Assembly: GCA_022563595.1 (NCBI GenBank)
Contig: JADFNB010000003.1
Span: forward strand, 62,001-126,000
DNA from: Gemmatimonadota bacterium
GTDB taxonomy: Bacteria; Gemmatimonadota; Gemmatimonadetes; Gemmatimonadales; GWC2-71-9
Length of the DNA: 64,000 nucleotides
Reading direction: 5' to 3'
Part shown: one piece after another, positions 44,596-53,177 of the stretch
Position numbering within the stretch: position 1 is the stretch's first letter
How the letters are laid out: every line of letters begins with the position of its first letter
Notes under the pieces: model-generated
What the model was told of the DNA's origin: nothing
Database searches by the model: none
Seen by the model: only the letters and a program-made list of their open reading frames with translations
Translations under genes and position numbers: made by a program

Positions 44596-45680
44596 TCCGA
44601 GACCTCCTCGATCAAACTCAACAGTTCCTCCAGCCGCTCGACGGTGTGATCACCCATGTGCCCAATGCGAATCGTCGCTTCCTTGAGCTTCCCATAGCCT
44701 GATGCGATGGTCCAGCCTCGCTGTGCTACGGCGTGAGTTATCACCCGGCCGTTGCCACCGCTCGGGACCCGCAGACACGAGACCGTCCACGAGCGGCGCT
44801 CGGCGGGTGGCAGGAACCGGTACCCGAGCGCCCCACCGGACCCGTCCACCCATCGTTCTACCGTCTGCCGCATTTTCTCGTGTCGCCGCCACCGCGCTTC
44901 GATCCCACCCTCGGCATCGATGCGTCCGAGCTGCGCATGAAGGGCGTACAGCAACGATATCGCCGGTGTGTTCGTCGGCTGCCGCTTCGCTATCGCCTTG
45001 TCGTACGCCAGCACATCGAGGTAGCCGCCGCGCGCCGGCACGTTTGCGGCGCGCTCGAGCATGCGCTCGGACGCGACCGCCAGCGCGAGTCCTGGAGGGA
45101 GGGCGAGCGCTTTCTGCGAACCGGTAAAGACGAAATCGAGCGCCGCCTCGTCCGTCTCCACGGGCGAGCCGGCCATGGAGGTCACTGCATCGACGAGAAC
45201 CAGCACGTCGTCGAATCCTCGCACGACTTCCGCTATCTCCGCCAGGTGCGCTAGGGCTCCGGTCGAGGTCTCCGAATGCACGAGCGTCACGGCGTCGACC
45301 TCTGAGCGCCGCAGGGCGTCATGCACCATATCGGCCTCGACCGTCTGCCCCGGTTGCACGTCCACCCGCACCACGTCGTTGCCGCAAGCCCGTACGATGG
45401 CGGCGAACCGCTCGCCGAAGGCACCGCCGACGAGCGATAGAGCGCGTGCGCGAATCCCGCATCGCGCCGCCATCTCCATGAAGCCCGTGGCGGCACAAGT
45501 CCCGATCAGCACCCGTCGCTTGGTGCGGAAGATCCGCCCCAAGGGCTCTTCGATACCGGCGAGCAGCTCGACCATGCCCGGTCCCCGATGCGGGATCATC
45601 GGGCGCACCATGGCGGCTAGGATATCGGGGTGGACTTCGGTGGGGCCGGGAAGAAAGAACCGCCCGAATTCAGAATTCAT
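44592..45680 (-). CDS. Class V aminotransferase, SerC/AGT-like
   Basis: 362 aa, starting at ATG 45680 although the frame extends upstream through repeat-like sequence. The PLP lysine is K190 (FTGSQKALALPPGLA), with GSQK preceded by VDAVTSMAG carrying the PLP-binding aspartate. GPTEVHPDILAAM at the N-terminus and TSTGALAHL are typical of alanine-glyoxylate/serine-pyruvate aminotransferases; in several lineages such enzymes serve as phosphoserine aminotransferase. Its ATGA overlap with serA strongly suggests the second step of serine synthesis. Glyoxylate transamination remains possible. Confidence 0.88.
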   Translation of the reverse strand: MNSEFGRFFLPGPTEVHPDILAAMVRPMIPHRGPGMVELLAGIEEPLGRIFRTKRRVLIGTCAATGFMEMAARCGIRARALSLVGGAFGERFAAIVRACGNDVVRVDVQPGQTVEADMVHDALRRSEVDAVTLVHSETSTGALAHLAEIAEVVRGFDDVLVLVDAVTSMAGSPVETDEAALDFVFTGSQKALALPPGLALAVASERMLERAANVPARGGYLDVLAYDKAIAKRQPTNTPAISLLYALHAQLGRIDAEGGIEARWRRHEKMRQTVERWVDGSGGALGYRFLPPAERRSWTVSCLRVPSGGNGRVITHAVAQRGWTIASGYGKLKEATIRIGHMGDHTVERLEELLSLIEEVSE

Positions 45681-45739
45681 GGCCTGAATCCTAACACACA
45701 CGTGGCGAGACGCGAGTAGCGATCCACTGGCCGAGCAAC

Positions 45740-46486
45740 CTACGCTTCCCGCTTCCCGCTTCCCGCTTCCCGTGAATCCCGAGGAATGACGTCGCGAACC
45801 TCGTACCTGAGTCGTCTCCCCGCCAGCCACCGCACACCAAACGCATCACGCACCGCCCGGAACACCCGATTCCACATCCCGTACTTGCTGCGGCAGTGGC
45901 GGCGCGGCCGGTGGGCGACCGGCACCTCGGCGACGCGCCCGCCCTGTATCCGGATCAGGGTCGGAAGGAACCGATGCATGCCATCGAACCGCGGGAGCCG
46001 GAGCAAGACCTCGCGCCGGACCGCTTTCAGCCCACATCCGGTATCCTGCACCCGGTCGCCCGTGATCCAGTTCCGAGCCGCGTTGGCGATCCGGCTCTGC
46101 ACCAGCTTCCACCACGGGTCACGGCGGTTGACACGAACACCCACGACTGCGGCCAACGACGCGTCGCCGCCGAGCATGTCCACCAGCCGCCCGGCATCCA
46201 CCGGGTCGTTCTGCCCGTCGGCATCGAGTGTAACCACGATGTCACCCCGCGCGAGATCGCACCCGGCTGCCAGGGCCGCGCTCTGACCGGCATTCCTGCG
46301 GAGCGCCGCCACCAGGACGTGCGAATCGGCGGCCAGGAGCTGCAACTCCTCCCACGACCCGTCGGTGGAGCCGTCATCGACGGCAATGATCTCATAGGGC
46401 CGCCGATCACACGCCGCCGCGATCTCCGCGAACAGCTCCCGGAGGTTCTCGCGCTCGTTGTAGATAGGTAGTACGAAGGATACCAT
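45740..46486 (-). CDS. Family 2 glycosyltransferase (dolichol-phosphate-sugar-like)
   Basis: 248 aa GT-A-fold enzyme: VLPIYNERENLREL at the start, AVDDGSTDGSW, then TLDADGQNDP as the metal-binding DxD-type motif and GCGLKAVRREVL. It resembles DPM/GtrB-type transferases that load a sugar on a polyprenyl carrier, but lacks their C-terminal membrane helices. The last 10 residues (REAGSGKREA) come from the heptamer repeat, so the native end was near VIPRD. No ribosome site is seen. Its neighbour serC-like gene lies 59 bases downstream; they may be co-transcribed. Confidence 0.85.
   Translation of the reverse strand: MVSFVLPIYNERENLRELFAEIAAACDRRPYEIIAVDDGSTDGSWEELQLLAADSHVLVAALRRNAGQSAALAAGCDLARGDIVVTLDADGQNDPVDAGRLVDMLGGDASLAAVVGVRVNRRDPWWKLVQSRIANAARNWITGDRVQDTGCGLKAVRREVLLRLPRFDGMHRFLPTLIRIQGGRVAEVPVAHRPRRHCRSKYGMWNRVFRAVRDAFGVRWLAGRRLRYEVRDVIPRDSREAGSGKREA
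45743..45770. repeat. Heptanucleotide tandem repeat, four copies
   Basis: CGCTTCC is repeated four times without mismatch (28 bases), followed by CGTGAATCCC. On the minus strand it reads as GGAAGCG units, giving the GKREAGSGKREA-like tail of the glycosyltransferase. The number of copies could change by slippage and alter the tail length or frame. Confidence 0.9.
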
Positions 46487-46616
46487 ATGCGGCCGGGATG
46501 TCCCGGCGCCCGGCGACCCGCCGATATCGACGGCGCAACCTATGCCGCCTCCGACGGCGAAGCAAGTTGGTTATGTTGTGTGACCTTCTCACATTCTCGT
46601 TTCCAGGAGGTTATTC

Positions 46617-47657
46617 GTGTCTGATATCCTCAGCCGCCGCGGTTTTCTGGGTGCCACGACCGGTCTCGCGGCAGCCGCTGCCTTTCGCGTCCCGGCCGGC
46701 CCGCCTGAGGCACCGGCCGTACACATCCGTCCCCCCGCCAAACCGGTCATCGTAGCGTCCGGGAACGGACTTCGTGGAGTGGAACGGGCCGGACAGCTCA
46801 TTGCGACGGGATCGGATACCTTGGATGCCATCATCGAGGGCGTGAAGATCCAAGAACTCGATCCCACCGACATGTCGGTCGGCTATGGCGGCCTACCCAA
46901 CGAAGACGGCGTCATTCAGCTCGACGCGTCCTGCATGCACGGCCCGACGCGGCGCGCCGGTGCTGTTGGCGCGCTCGAGAACATCAAGACACCCAGCGTC
47001 GTAGCCAAGTACGTGCTGCTCTACACCGACCACATCCTGCTCGTCGGGGAAGGGGCGAAACGCTTCGCCCTCTCATACGGATTCCAGGAAGAAGACCTGA
47101 TGACTGAGCAGACACGCCAGAGATGGCTCAGTTGGCGCGCTAACCGGAGTGGACGGGACGATTGGCTCGACGTCTCCGGCGAACACGAGATGGTGGCGCG
47201 TCCCCACGGAACGATCAACATCAATGCCGTCAACGCGCGCGGTGAGATCTCCTCGGTGACGACAACGAGCGGCCTCGCCTGGAAGATCCCCGGTCGGGTG
47301 GGCGATTCGCCGATCGTCGGTGCCGGCCAGTACTGCGACAACGATGTTGGTGCGGCAGGGTCGACCGGCCGGGGCGAGGCGAACATCAAGGCCTGCGGCG
47401 CTTTCCTGACGGTCGAGAACATGCGGCGGGGGATGTCGCCCACTGACGCCGCCTTGGAGACGCTCCGCCGAGTCGTGGCAACCACGGAAGGCCGTCTCCT
47501 CAACGAGCGCGGACGACCCACCTTCGGCCTGAACTTCTACGCGCTCAACAAGAATGGTGAGTTCGGCGCCGCGTCGATGTACCCGTCGAGTTTCTCGGCA
47601 TTCCACGGCGAGACAGCCGCGGTTCATGACACCGCTCATCTCTTCGAGGGGCGATGA
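46617..47657 (+). CDS. Tat-exported N4-(beta-N-acetylglucosaminyl)-L-asparaginase-family enzyme
   Basis: 346 aa Ntn-hydrolase. The start is GTG 46617, 7 bases after AGGAGG. The Tat signal is SRRGFLGA at 6-13 followed by a hydrophobic stretch. The enzyme region begins KPVIVASGNGLRGVERA; VGYGGLPNEDGVIQLDASCM and the autocleavage site HGTINI, with T199 as the new N-terminal nucleophile, are the family signature. RVGDSPIVGAGQYCDND and GRGEANIKACGAF follow. Members hydrolyse GlcNAc-asparagine or beta-aspartyl bonds. The BamA-like barrel gene overlaps the stop by 4 bases. Confidence 0.88.
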   Translation: MSDILSRRGFLGATTGLAAAAAFRVPAGPPEAPAVHIRPPAKPVIVASGNGLRGVERAGQLIATGSDTLDAIIEGVKIQELDPTDMSVGYGGLPNEDGVIQLDASCMHGPTRRAGAVGALENIKTPSVVAKYVLLYTDHILLVGEGAKRFALSYGFQEEDLMTEQTRQRWLSWRANRSGRDDWLDVSGEHEMVARPHGTININAVNARGEISSVTTTSGLAWKIPGRVGDSPIVGAGQYCDNDVGAAGSTGRGEANIKACGAFLTVENMRRGMSPTDAALETLRRVVATTEGRLLNERGRPTFGLNFYALNKNGEFGAASMYPSSFSAFHGETAAVHDTAHLFEGR

Positions 47658-48835
47658 TCCGGTTCCTGTTGGCGTTGCTTCTCTGCCTCGGCGTCGCCGC
47701 GCCGGCAGCCGCACAGCTCCCGGCCATATTCCCAGCGGGCTCGCAGGTGCAGGACCTATGGTACCCCAAGGTGTTCTGGACCTCACGCAACGGCTTCACT
47801 GCCGGTGGCTTCTACGCGATTATCGTCAAGCACACCTACGAGACCTTCGACCAGCCTCCACCCTATCAGGCCGCCATTCAGCTCGACGGCCAGATCTCGG
47901 CGTCGGGGAGCCGGCAGATTTCGCTGGATGCGTTCGCACCGGCCCTGGTTGATGGATGGCGGTTGCGCCTCACGTTCCGGGCACAGCGTCGCAACCGGGC
48001 AGGCTACTTCGGCTTGGGCAACGAGTCGGTATTCAACGACGCCAACACGCAGATCGACCCGCTCTTCTACCGTATTCGGCACATGCGGAGCGTTGCCCGG
48101 GGAGAGATCCAGCGACGCGTGATCGGGGGACTGCGCGTTCTGGCGGGCTTTCACGCAGAGCGGTGGCGCTTGGAACCCCTCTCATCAACCTCGAAGCTCG
48201 CGCTCGACGACGCCGCGGGCGTCGATCCGACCATCGGACGGTCGGTCGGCGATCTCTCGGCTCGGGTCGGGCTGGTGTTCGACGCCCGCGACGACGAGTC
48301 GGCACCGCGACACGGCGTGCTCATAGAGGCCATACACACCTGGGGCGAGGCCGATGGCGAGTCGTACACCCGGACCATGGTTAGCGCCCGGGGATACCTG
48401 CCCCTCACCAATCGCTTCGCGGTCTCGGCACGCGTTGCCGGGCAACGGATGGGCGGAACGCCGCGGATTGGGTCGCTCTACCTCCTTGAGGCCGGCGACA
48501 AGCCGATCCGAGGGCTGGGAGGACCGGGAAGCCACCGTGCCCTCGTGCGCGACCGGCTCCTGGGACGGCACAAGCTTCTCTCGAATCTGGACGTGATCTT
48601 CACGCTGTTCGAGATCCCCACGCTGATCCGCCTCAAGCTGGTCGGGTTCCTCGATGCCGCACGTGTGTTCGATGGACCCGACGACGGGGATTTCAAGCTC
48701 ACGACCGACGATCTGCGGGTTGGCGGAGGCGGCGGCCTACTCCTCCATCTGTTCCGGAACGCGATTCTGGGGCTCACGGGCGGCGCCGGACCCGACGGGT
48801 TCGTGATGCACGCCTACACGAGCTGGCCGTACTAG
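47654..48835 (+). CDS. BamA/Omp85-like outer-membrane barrel protein
   Basis: 393 aa with signal peptide FLLALLLCLGVAAPAAAQ. No POTRA repeats are present. The rest reads as a barrel of amphipathic strands with alternating aromatics; GDKPIRGLGG lies where Omp85 proteins have their R-G-F/Y motif in loop 6. The C-terminal HAYTSWPY is not the classical aromatic end but similar. A surface-antigen (D15) assignment is likely, and its partner in the operon is the exported asparaginase-family enzyme. Its substrate or lipid role is unknown. Confidence 0.75.
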   Translation: MIRFLLALLLCLGVAAPAAAQLPAIFPAGSQVQDLWYPKVFWTSRNGFTAGGFYAIIVKHTYETFDQPPPYQAAIQLDGQISASGSRQISLDAFAPALVDGWRLRLTFRAQRRNRAGYFGLGNESVFNDANTQIDPLFYRIRHMRSVARGEIQRRVIGGLRVLAGFHAERWRLEPLSSTSKLALDDAAGVDPTIGRSVGDLSARVGLVFDARDDESAPRHGVLIEAIHTWGEADGESYTRTMVSARGYLPLTNRFAVSARVAGQRMGGTPRIGSLYLLEAGDKPIRGLGGPGSHRALVRDRLLGRHKLLSNLDVIFTLFEIPTLIRLKLVGFLDAARVFDGPDDGDFKLTTDDLRVGGGGGLLLHLFRNAILGLTGGAGPDGFVMHAYTSWPY

Positions 48836-48880
48836 CAACTCGCCTCACCGCGTACTGAAACCGCGCCGAAGATGCCATCG

Positions 48881-49417
48881 CTACGGCAGGAGGGCCAGCA
48901 CCGCCCGCAAGGTGGATTTGCCTTGGTCTTTCGCATACCACCGCCGCACGTACTTATACCGCTCGTCGCTCGGCACGGTCGCCATGTGTTCCATCACCCA
49001 GGCCTGAATCTCGGGCGGCCGGGGACCCCAATGACCCAGCTCGCCGAAGTTGGCGTCGAGCGCAATCACGATCGGAATGGAGCGCGATCCGTTGGTGAGG
49101 TATCGGTCCATGAGCACGGGATTCTCGTCGCGCGGGATCATTCGCATTTCCAGGCAACCGGCCAGATCACCCAGGCGCGCCAACACCGGGACGGTGCTGC
49201 TCGCATCGCCGCACCAGTCTTCGGCAATCACGAGCAACCGGACCGGCTTGCCGTGTTCACATGCCCGCTCGAGCGCCCATGGAGGGATCTTCGCCGTCTG
49301 GTACACACCCTCCCACAAGGCCCGGTTCTCCTTCGCCTGGGAGATGAACTGCTCGTACGGGATCGCCCGGTTCCAGAGCACCTCGAAATCGGAAGTAGCG
49401 GTATTCGGTAGGGTCAT
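48881..49417 (-). CDS. Thioredoxin-fold protein with single cysteine
   Basis: 178 aa, without signal peptide. The segment VRLLVIAEDWCGDASSTVPVLARL has the place of the thioredoxin active site but only W68-C69-G-D-A, so no CxxC pair and no disulfide exchange of the usual type. SIPIVIALDANFGELGHWGPRPP contains the cis-proline. Similar thioredoxin-like proteins are common in Bacteroidota and Gemmatimonadota and their role is unknown. The gene is followed, with a 4-base ATGA overlap, by the saccharopine-dehydrogenase-like gene, so a joint function is likely. Confidence 0.8.
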   Translation of the reverse strand: MTLPNTATSDFEVLWNRAIPYEQFISQAKENRALWEGVYQTAKIPPWALERACEHGKPVRLLVIAEDWCGDASSTVPVLARLGDLAGCLEMRMIPRDENPVLMDRYLTNGSRSIPIVIALDANFGELGHWGPRPPEIQAWVMEHMATVPSDERYKYVRRWYAKDQGKSTLRAVLALLP

Positions 49418-50565
49418 GTTACGGACTGTACCGTCTCCTTGATATCGACGCCTCGTTTCGCCAGCGCGCTCACGTAAGGCTCGAAGGGCATCCCCTCGTA
49501 TGCCGTGGTGACACCCCAGTGCTCTACCCGGCCGCCCACCTGCATCTGCCCCGTGATCGAGAGGGAGTACCCCGTTGTACGCATCATCGCGCTGATCTCG
49601 TTCTCTTCGTCATAGAAGTCCAGCAGATCGAACCCGACCACAATGGGTTCTCCACTCTTCTGTCCCGTTACGGTCACCTTGAGCGCGACAACGTCGCGGA
49701 CGTTAGGTTTCCGCAGTTTGGGATCTGCCACGGCGATAAAGACGTCCCGCGGTCTCACCTCCGCGCCGTCGACCACGATCGGATCCGTGTCCAGGAGACC
49801 GAGCTGCTTGATGGTCCGGATGAGATGTGCATGCCCTGGATACCGCAGCGTCTTGTACTCCATGCGGGGAATACCCTCGTAGACCCACGGCATAGTGGAC
49901 AGGCCGCCGGCTGTGTGGAACGCCTCGAGGCGGCCGATCGGCTCGGGGAACTCGACGATCTCCAACTCGCTGAGCGCCTCGACGGTCTGTGGCTTCCCGT
50001 CCCGCACAATCCAAGACGGGGTCGTGTAGTAATCGAGCAGGCCTTCGAGGGAATATACGATGTTGTAGTTGAGCGGCGGCTGCGGATTCTGCGGCAGACC
50101 GCCAACGAACAACTTCACCGTCTCCACCTCGTCAAGCCTGCGTACGCCCTCCGCGGCGAGCACATTGACCAGCCCGGGAGCCAACCCGCAGTCGGGCATG
50201 ATGGAGACCTTCTTCTCCTCTGCCTCGTCCGACAGGGTGTGTTGTTTCCGAACGATGTCGGTATTCCCACCGAGGTCAGCGTAGTGGATGCCTACCTTCA
50301 CGGCCAACTGTGCCATCTCGAGGTTGAGGTAGTACGGGAGTGCATTCAGCACGGCGTCGTGACCGGCGAAGAGCGAGGCGACGGCATCGTGATCACGGGC
50401 GTCGAGCCGGACGATACGCAGTCGCTTGCCCCTCGCCACTTTCAGGAACGGCGGCAACGGTTCTGGATTGGCGTCGGCCAGCGTGACCTCTGCATCCGAC
50501 GAGCGCAGCAGATCAAACGCACACGCCGACCCTTGGATACCTGCTCCCAGGACGAGCATCCGCAT
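49414..50565 (-). CDS. Saccharopine dehydrogenase-like NAD(P)-binding enzyme
   Basis: 383 aa starting at ATG 50565, preceded by a purine-rich GGAGGAGAGGAA. The Rossmann motif GAGIQGSACAFDLL follows at once, then VLNALPYYLNLEMAQLAVKVGIHYADLGG and the CGLAPGLVNVLAAEG motif of the saccharopine dehydrogenase/homospermidine synthase group. The C-terminal region GYSLSITGQMQVGGRVEHWGV is a substrate domain. It might oxidise or reduce a lysine-derived compound. The order on the minus strand is this gene then the thioredoxin-like gene; wait-free coupling is not shown for the start, only the ATGA overlap at the end. Confidence 0.8.
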   Translation of the reverse strand: MRMLVLGAGIQGSACAFDLLRSSDAEVTLADANPEPLPPFLKVARGKRLRIVRLDARDHDAVASLFAGHDAVLNALPYYLNLEMAQLAVKVGIHYADLGGNTDIVRKQHTLSDEAEEKKVSIMPDCGLAPGLVNVLAAEGVRRLDEVETVKLFVGGLPQNPQPPLNYNIVYSLEGLLDYYTTPSWIVRDGKPQTVEALSELEIVEFPEPIGRLEAFHTAGGLSTMPWVYEGIPRMEYKTLRYPGHAHLIRTIKQLGLLDTDPIVVDGAEVRPRDVFIAVADPKLRKPNVRDVVALKVTVTGQKSGEPIVVGFDLLDFYDEENEISAMMRTTGYSLSITGQMQVGGRVEHWGVTTAYEGMPFEPYVSALAKRGVDIKETVQSVT

Positions 50566-50935
50566 ACTGTTCCTCTCCTCCCACGCACCAGGATTGGTCG
50601 GCAGATAAAGATAGGCCATGGCATCCGGCGCAGGAATGCGCGTCTGGCGCACCAGAGTCATCTGCTCGAGGTGATGACCGGTGACCGGGATCTCTTCATG
50701 AGCCTCCTGCGCCCGGGGGCGCCGGCTCGTCTTGACAGCGACTGCCCGGCGCGATCCCGCCACCCGGGAACCGGGACGGGCTGGACAACCCTTACGGAAG
50801 CGATAAGCTAGTGGACTGTAATCAAGGCTTCGGCGGCGGCGTGGCGTGCCGGCCGGTATGCGAAGGGACGACTCGCGTACCAACGCGAAGTGGAGATACG
50901 CTCAAACTAGTGGCACTCCAACTGGGAGAACGCAG
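50566..50935. other. 370-base divergent gap
   Basis: It separates the minus-strand saccharopine-dehydrogenase-like gene from the plus-strand transporter and should hold both promoters. A CCCGG...CCGGG hairpin lies at 50763-50775. TTGACA occurs at 50732-50737 but no -10 stands 16-18 bases later. In-frame extensions of both neighbours reach into the gap but look non-coding. I see no further gene. Confidence 0.5.
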
Positions 50936-52306
50936 GTGACACACGTGGCAGACGTCCGCGATTCGTGGAGTACTCGCACCGGATTCATCCTCGCTGCCAT
51001 CGGATCGGCGGTTGGGCTCGGGAACATGTGGCGGTTCTCATACGTGGCCGCGGAAGGGGGCGGCGCCGCGTTCGTGCTGCTGTATCTGCTCTTCGTCGCT
51101 GTGATCGGCATCCCGCTGATGGCATCCGAACTGGTCGTCGGCCGGATGACGCAGGTCTCGCCTGTCAGAGCCCTGGCCAAACTCGGTGGACGTGCCTGGA
51201 CCCCACTGGGATTGCTCTTCGTCTTCTGCGGTCTCGGGATCCTGTCGTACTACTCGGTAATAGCCGGGTGGACGATACGGTATGCGGTCGATGGGTTCCG
51301 CGGTGCCATCCCGTCGGACGCCGGGGACGCCGGTGCCTATTTCAACGCTGTTGGCACGAAGCTGCCCGCTGTGGGCACGCATCTGATCTTCATGGCCCTG
51401 ACCATCCTCATCGTGCTAGGCGGCATCAAGAAGGGTCTGGAGCGAACGGCGATCATCCTCATGCCGTTGCTCTTCTTGCTGCTCGTGGGCCTGGCGATCT
51501 GGGCGGTCACGCTGGACGGTGGCGGTGCGGGCTATGCGTACTATCTCAAGCCCCAGCTCGGCGAGCTGCTCGACCCGACGATCATCACCAGCGCCGCCGG
51601 GCAAGCGTTCTTTTCGCTCAGCCTCGGCATGGGCGCACTGATGACGTATGCCTCGTACCTGCGTTCGAAGGAAAACCTGGCACGTGAAGCCGCCACCATC
51701 GCGCTCACCGACTTCGGCGTTGCGTTCGTGGCGGGCCTGTTCGTGTTCCCGATCATCTTCCACTTCGATCTGGGCGGAGTGATCGGACTGGGCGACCCGA
51801 TCGCCGACAACACCGTCGGTACGCTGTTCATCTCCATCCCACCGGCGTTGGGCAGCCTCGGCACCATGGGTGACCTCGTCGTCGGTGCGTTCTTCGTCAT
51901 GCTGTTCTTCGCGGCGATCACCTCCGCGATCTCACTGCTTGAAGTCGTGGTCACCGCGGTCATCGACGGGTGGCACTGGTCTCGCAACAAGGCGACCTTG
52001 GTCTTCGGCATCCTCATCACCTTGCTCGGCATCCCATCGGCGTTCAACCTCAACTTTCTCGCCTTCGCCGACAAGCTCATCGGTAACGTGCTGCTGATGG
52101 TGGGCGGGCTGTTTACCGCCATCCTAGTCGGTTATCGTATTCGTCCCCAGGCGGAAGATGAAATGGCACAAGGTCTCACCAGTCCGGGTGCCCGCCGGGC
52201 CTGGGTCGTCCTGGTCCGATACGTCGCACCGCCCGTGTTGATCTTGGTGCTGGTGTTCTCGATCCCGGACCTGATCACCAAGTTCAAAACGCTTATCGGG
52301 ATATAG
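50936..52306 (+). CDS. Sodium-dependent transporter (SNF/NSS family)
   Basis: 456 aa membrane protein with about 11 hydrophobic helices. The first helix motif GSAVGLGNMWRF and the following GGGAAFVLLYL are diagnostic of the neurotransmitter:sodium symporter family; bacterial members take up amino acids with sodium. Start GTG 50936 has GGGAGA 6 bases upstream; GTG 50945 is an alternative. A divergent gene for a saccharopine-dehydrogenase-like enzyme would fit the uptake of an amino acid, but the substrate is not determined. Confidence 0.92.
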   Translation: MTHVADVRDSWSTRTGFILAAIGSAVGLGNMWRFSYVAAEGGGAAFVLLYLLFVAVIGIPLMASELVVGRMTQVSPVRALAKLGGRAWTPLGLLFVFCGLGILSYYSVIAGWTIRYAVDGFRGAIPSDAGDAGAYFNAVGTKLPAVGTHLIFMALTILIVLGGIKKGLERTAIILMPLLFLLLVGLAIWAVTLDGGGAGYAYYLKPQLGELLDPTIITSAAGQAFFSLSLGMGALMTYASYLRSKENLAREAATIALTDFGVAFVAGLFVFPIIFHFDLGGVIGLGDPIADNTVGTLFISIPPALGSLGTMGDLVVGAFFVMLFFAAITSAISLLEVVVTAVIDGWHWSRNKATLVFGILITLLGIPSAFNLNFLAFADKLIGNVLLMVGGLFTAILVGYRIRPQAEDEMAQGLTSPGARRAWVVLVRYVAPPVLILVLVFSIPDLITKFKTLIGI

Positions 52307-52333
52307 AAGGCAACGGCGGGGCACGCACCGGTT

Positions 52334-53122
52334 CTACCGATTCAGCTCCTCATCCAGGAACCGCAGGACGTCGCGCCACGCCTCTTCTGCCACCGCGCGC
52401 GGGCGCATGGTCCGCAGAAAACCGTGTCCGGCTTCCGGGTAGACCGTCTTCACGTAGCGCTTTCCCGCCGCGCGCATCGCGCGCTCGACTCCGGCGAGGT
52501 TCGCATTGATGCGGGCATCGCGTTCCGCGTAGATACCCAGCACCGGGGCCTTGATCCGTGCCATCTCCGCGGCCTCCGGTGCGGATCCGTAGCATACCAC
52601 GACTGCGCGCAGATCGGGATTGTCCGTAGCATAACGGAAGCTACGGCCGCCACCCCAGCAGAACCCGACCACACCTACGGCATCTGTTCGGACCGATCGC
52701 AGTGCCCGCAGATAATCGTGCGTCGCGTCGAGATCGACCCGGATCGAGTCGGGTGGGAGGTCACGAATCACGCGTCGCGGTTGGGCGGCGTTCTCGGTAC
52801 CGCCGCGCCGACTCAACAGATCGGGGGCGATGGCCACGAACCCCTCCTCGGCAAGCCGATCCGCGACAGATCGTACCCAGTCCGACAGTCCGAAGATCTC
52901 GTGGATCACGATCACGGCTGGAGCGGCGTCGCTCCGCTCCGGAAAAGCGATATACGCCATGACGGTGTCCCCGCTCGCGCCAGCATACTTCACCCACTCG
53001 CCGTGGACGTCGGACGCCCGGCCAGTGGATACGAGGGACGACCGAAACGCCGTTACGGTCGACGCGGCAATCCCGAGCACCACGCCGGCCCCCAGCACCA
53101 GCATCCAGCGATAGCCTTTCAT
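52334..53122 (-). CDS. Dienelactone hydrolase-family alpha/beta hydrolase
   Basis: 262 aa with an N-terminal membrane anchor or signal (WMLVLGAGVVLGIAAST). The catalytic triad is visible: nucleophile C155 in GFCWGGG, D202 in YAERDAR and H233 in EAGHGF. IHEIFGLSDWVRSVADRL near 74-91 is typical of the family. Dienelactone hydrolases open lactone rings in aromatic degradation; exported members are not well characterised. It is a single gene, with 55 bases to the next gene upstream and converging on the transporter downstream. Confidence 0.88.
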   Translation of the reverse strand: MKGYRWMLVLGAGVVLGIAASTVTAFRSSLVSTGRASDVHGEWVKYAGASGDTVMAYIAFPERSDAAPAVIVIHEIFGLSDWVRSVADRLAEEGFVAIAPDLLSRRGGTENAAQPRRVIRDLPPDSIRVDLDATHDYLRALRSVRTDAVGVVGFCWGGGRSFRYATDNPDLRAVVVCYGSAPEAAEMARIKAPVLGIYAERDARINANLAGVERAMRAAGKRYVKTVYPEAGHGFLRTMRPRAVAEEAWRDVLRFLDEELNR

Positions 53123-53177
53123 CGGCTTTCTCCCACAACAACGGTCCGTCGGGCAGCCGTGCGCATGGGATACCGCA

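Noticed and set aside
50732-50737. TTGACA as promoter of the sodium transporter
   Set aside because: No -10-like hexamer at 16-18 bases; surrounding DNA is GC-rich.
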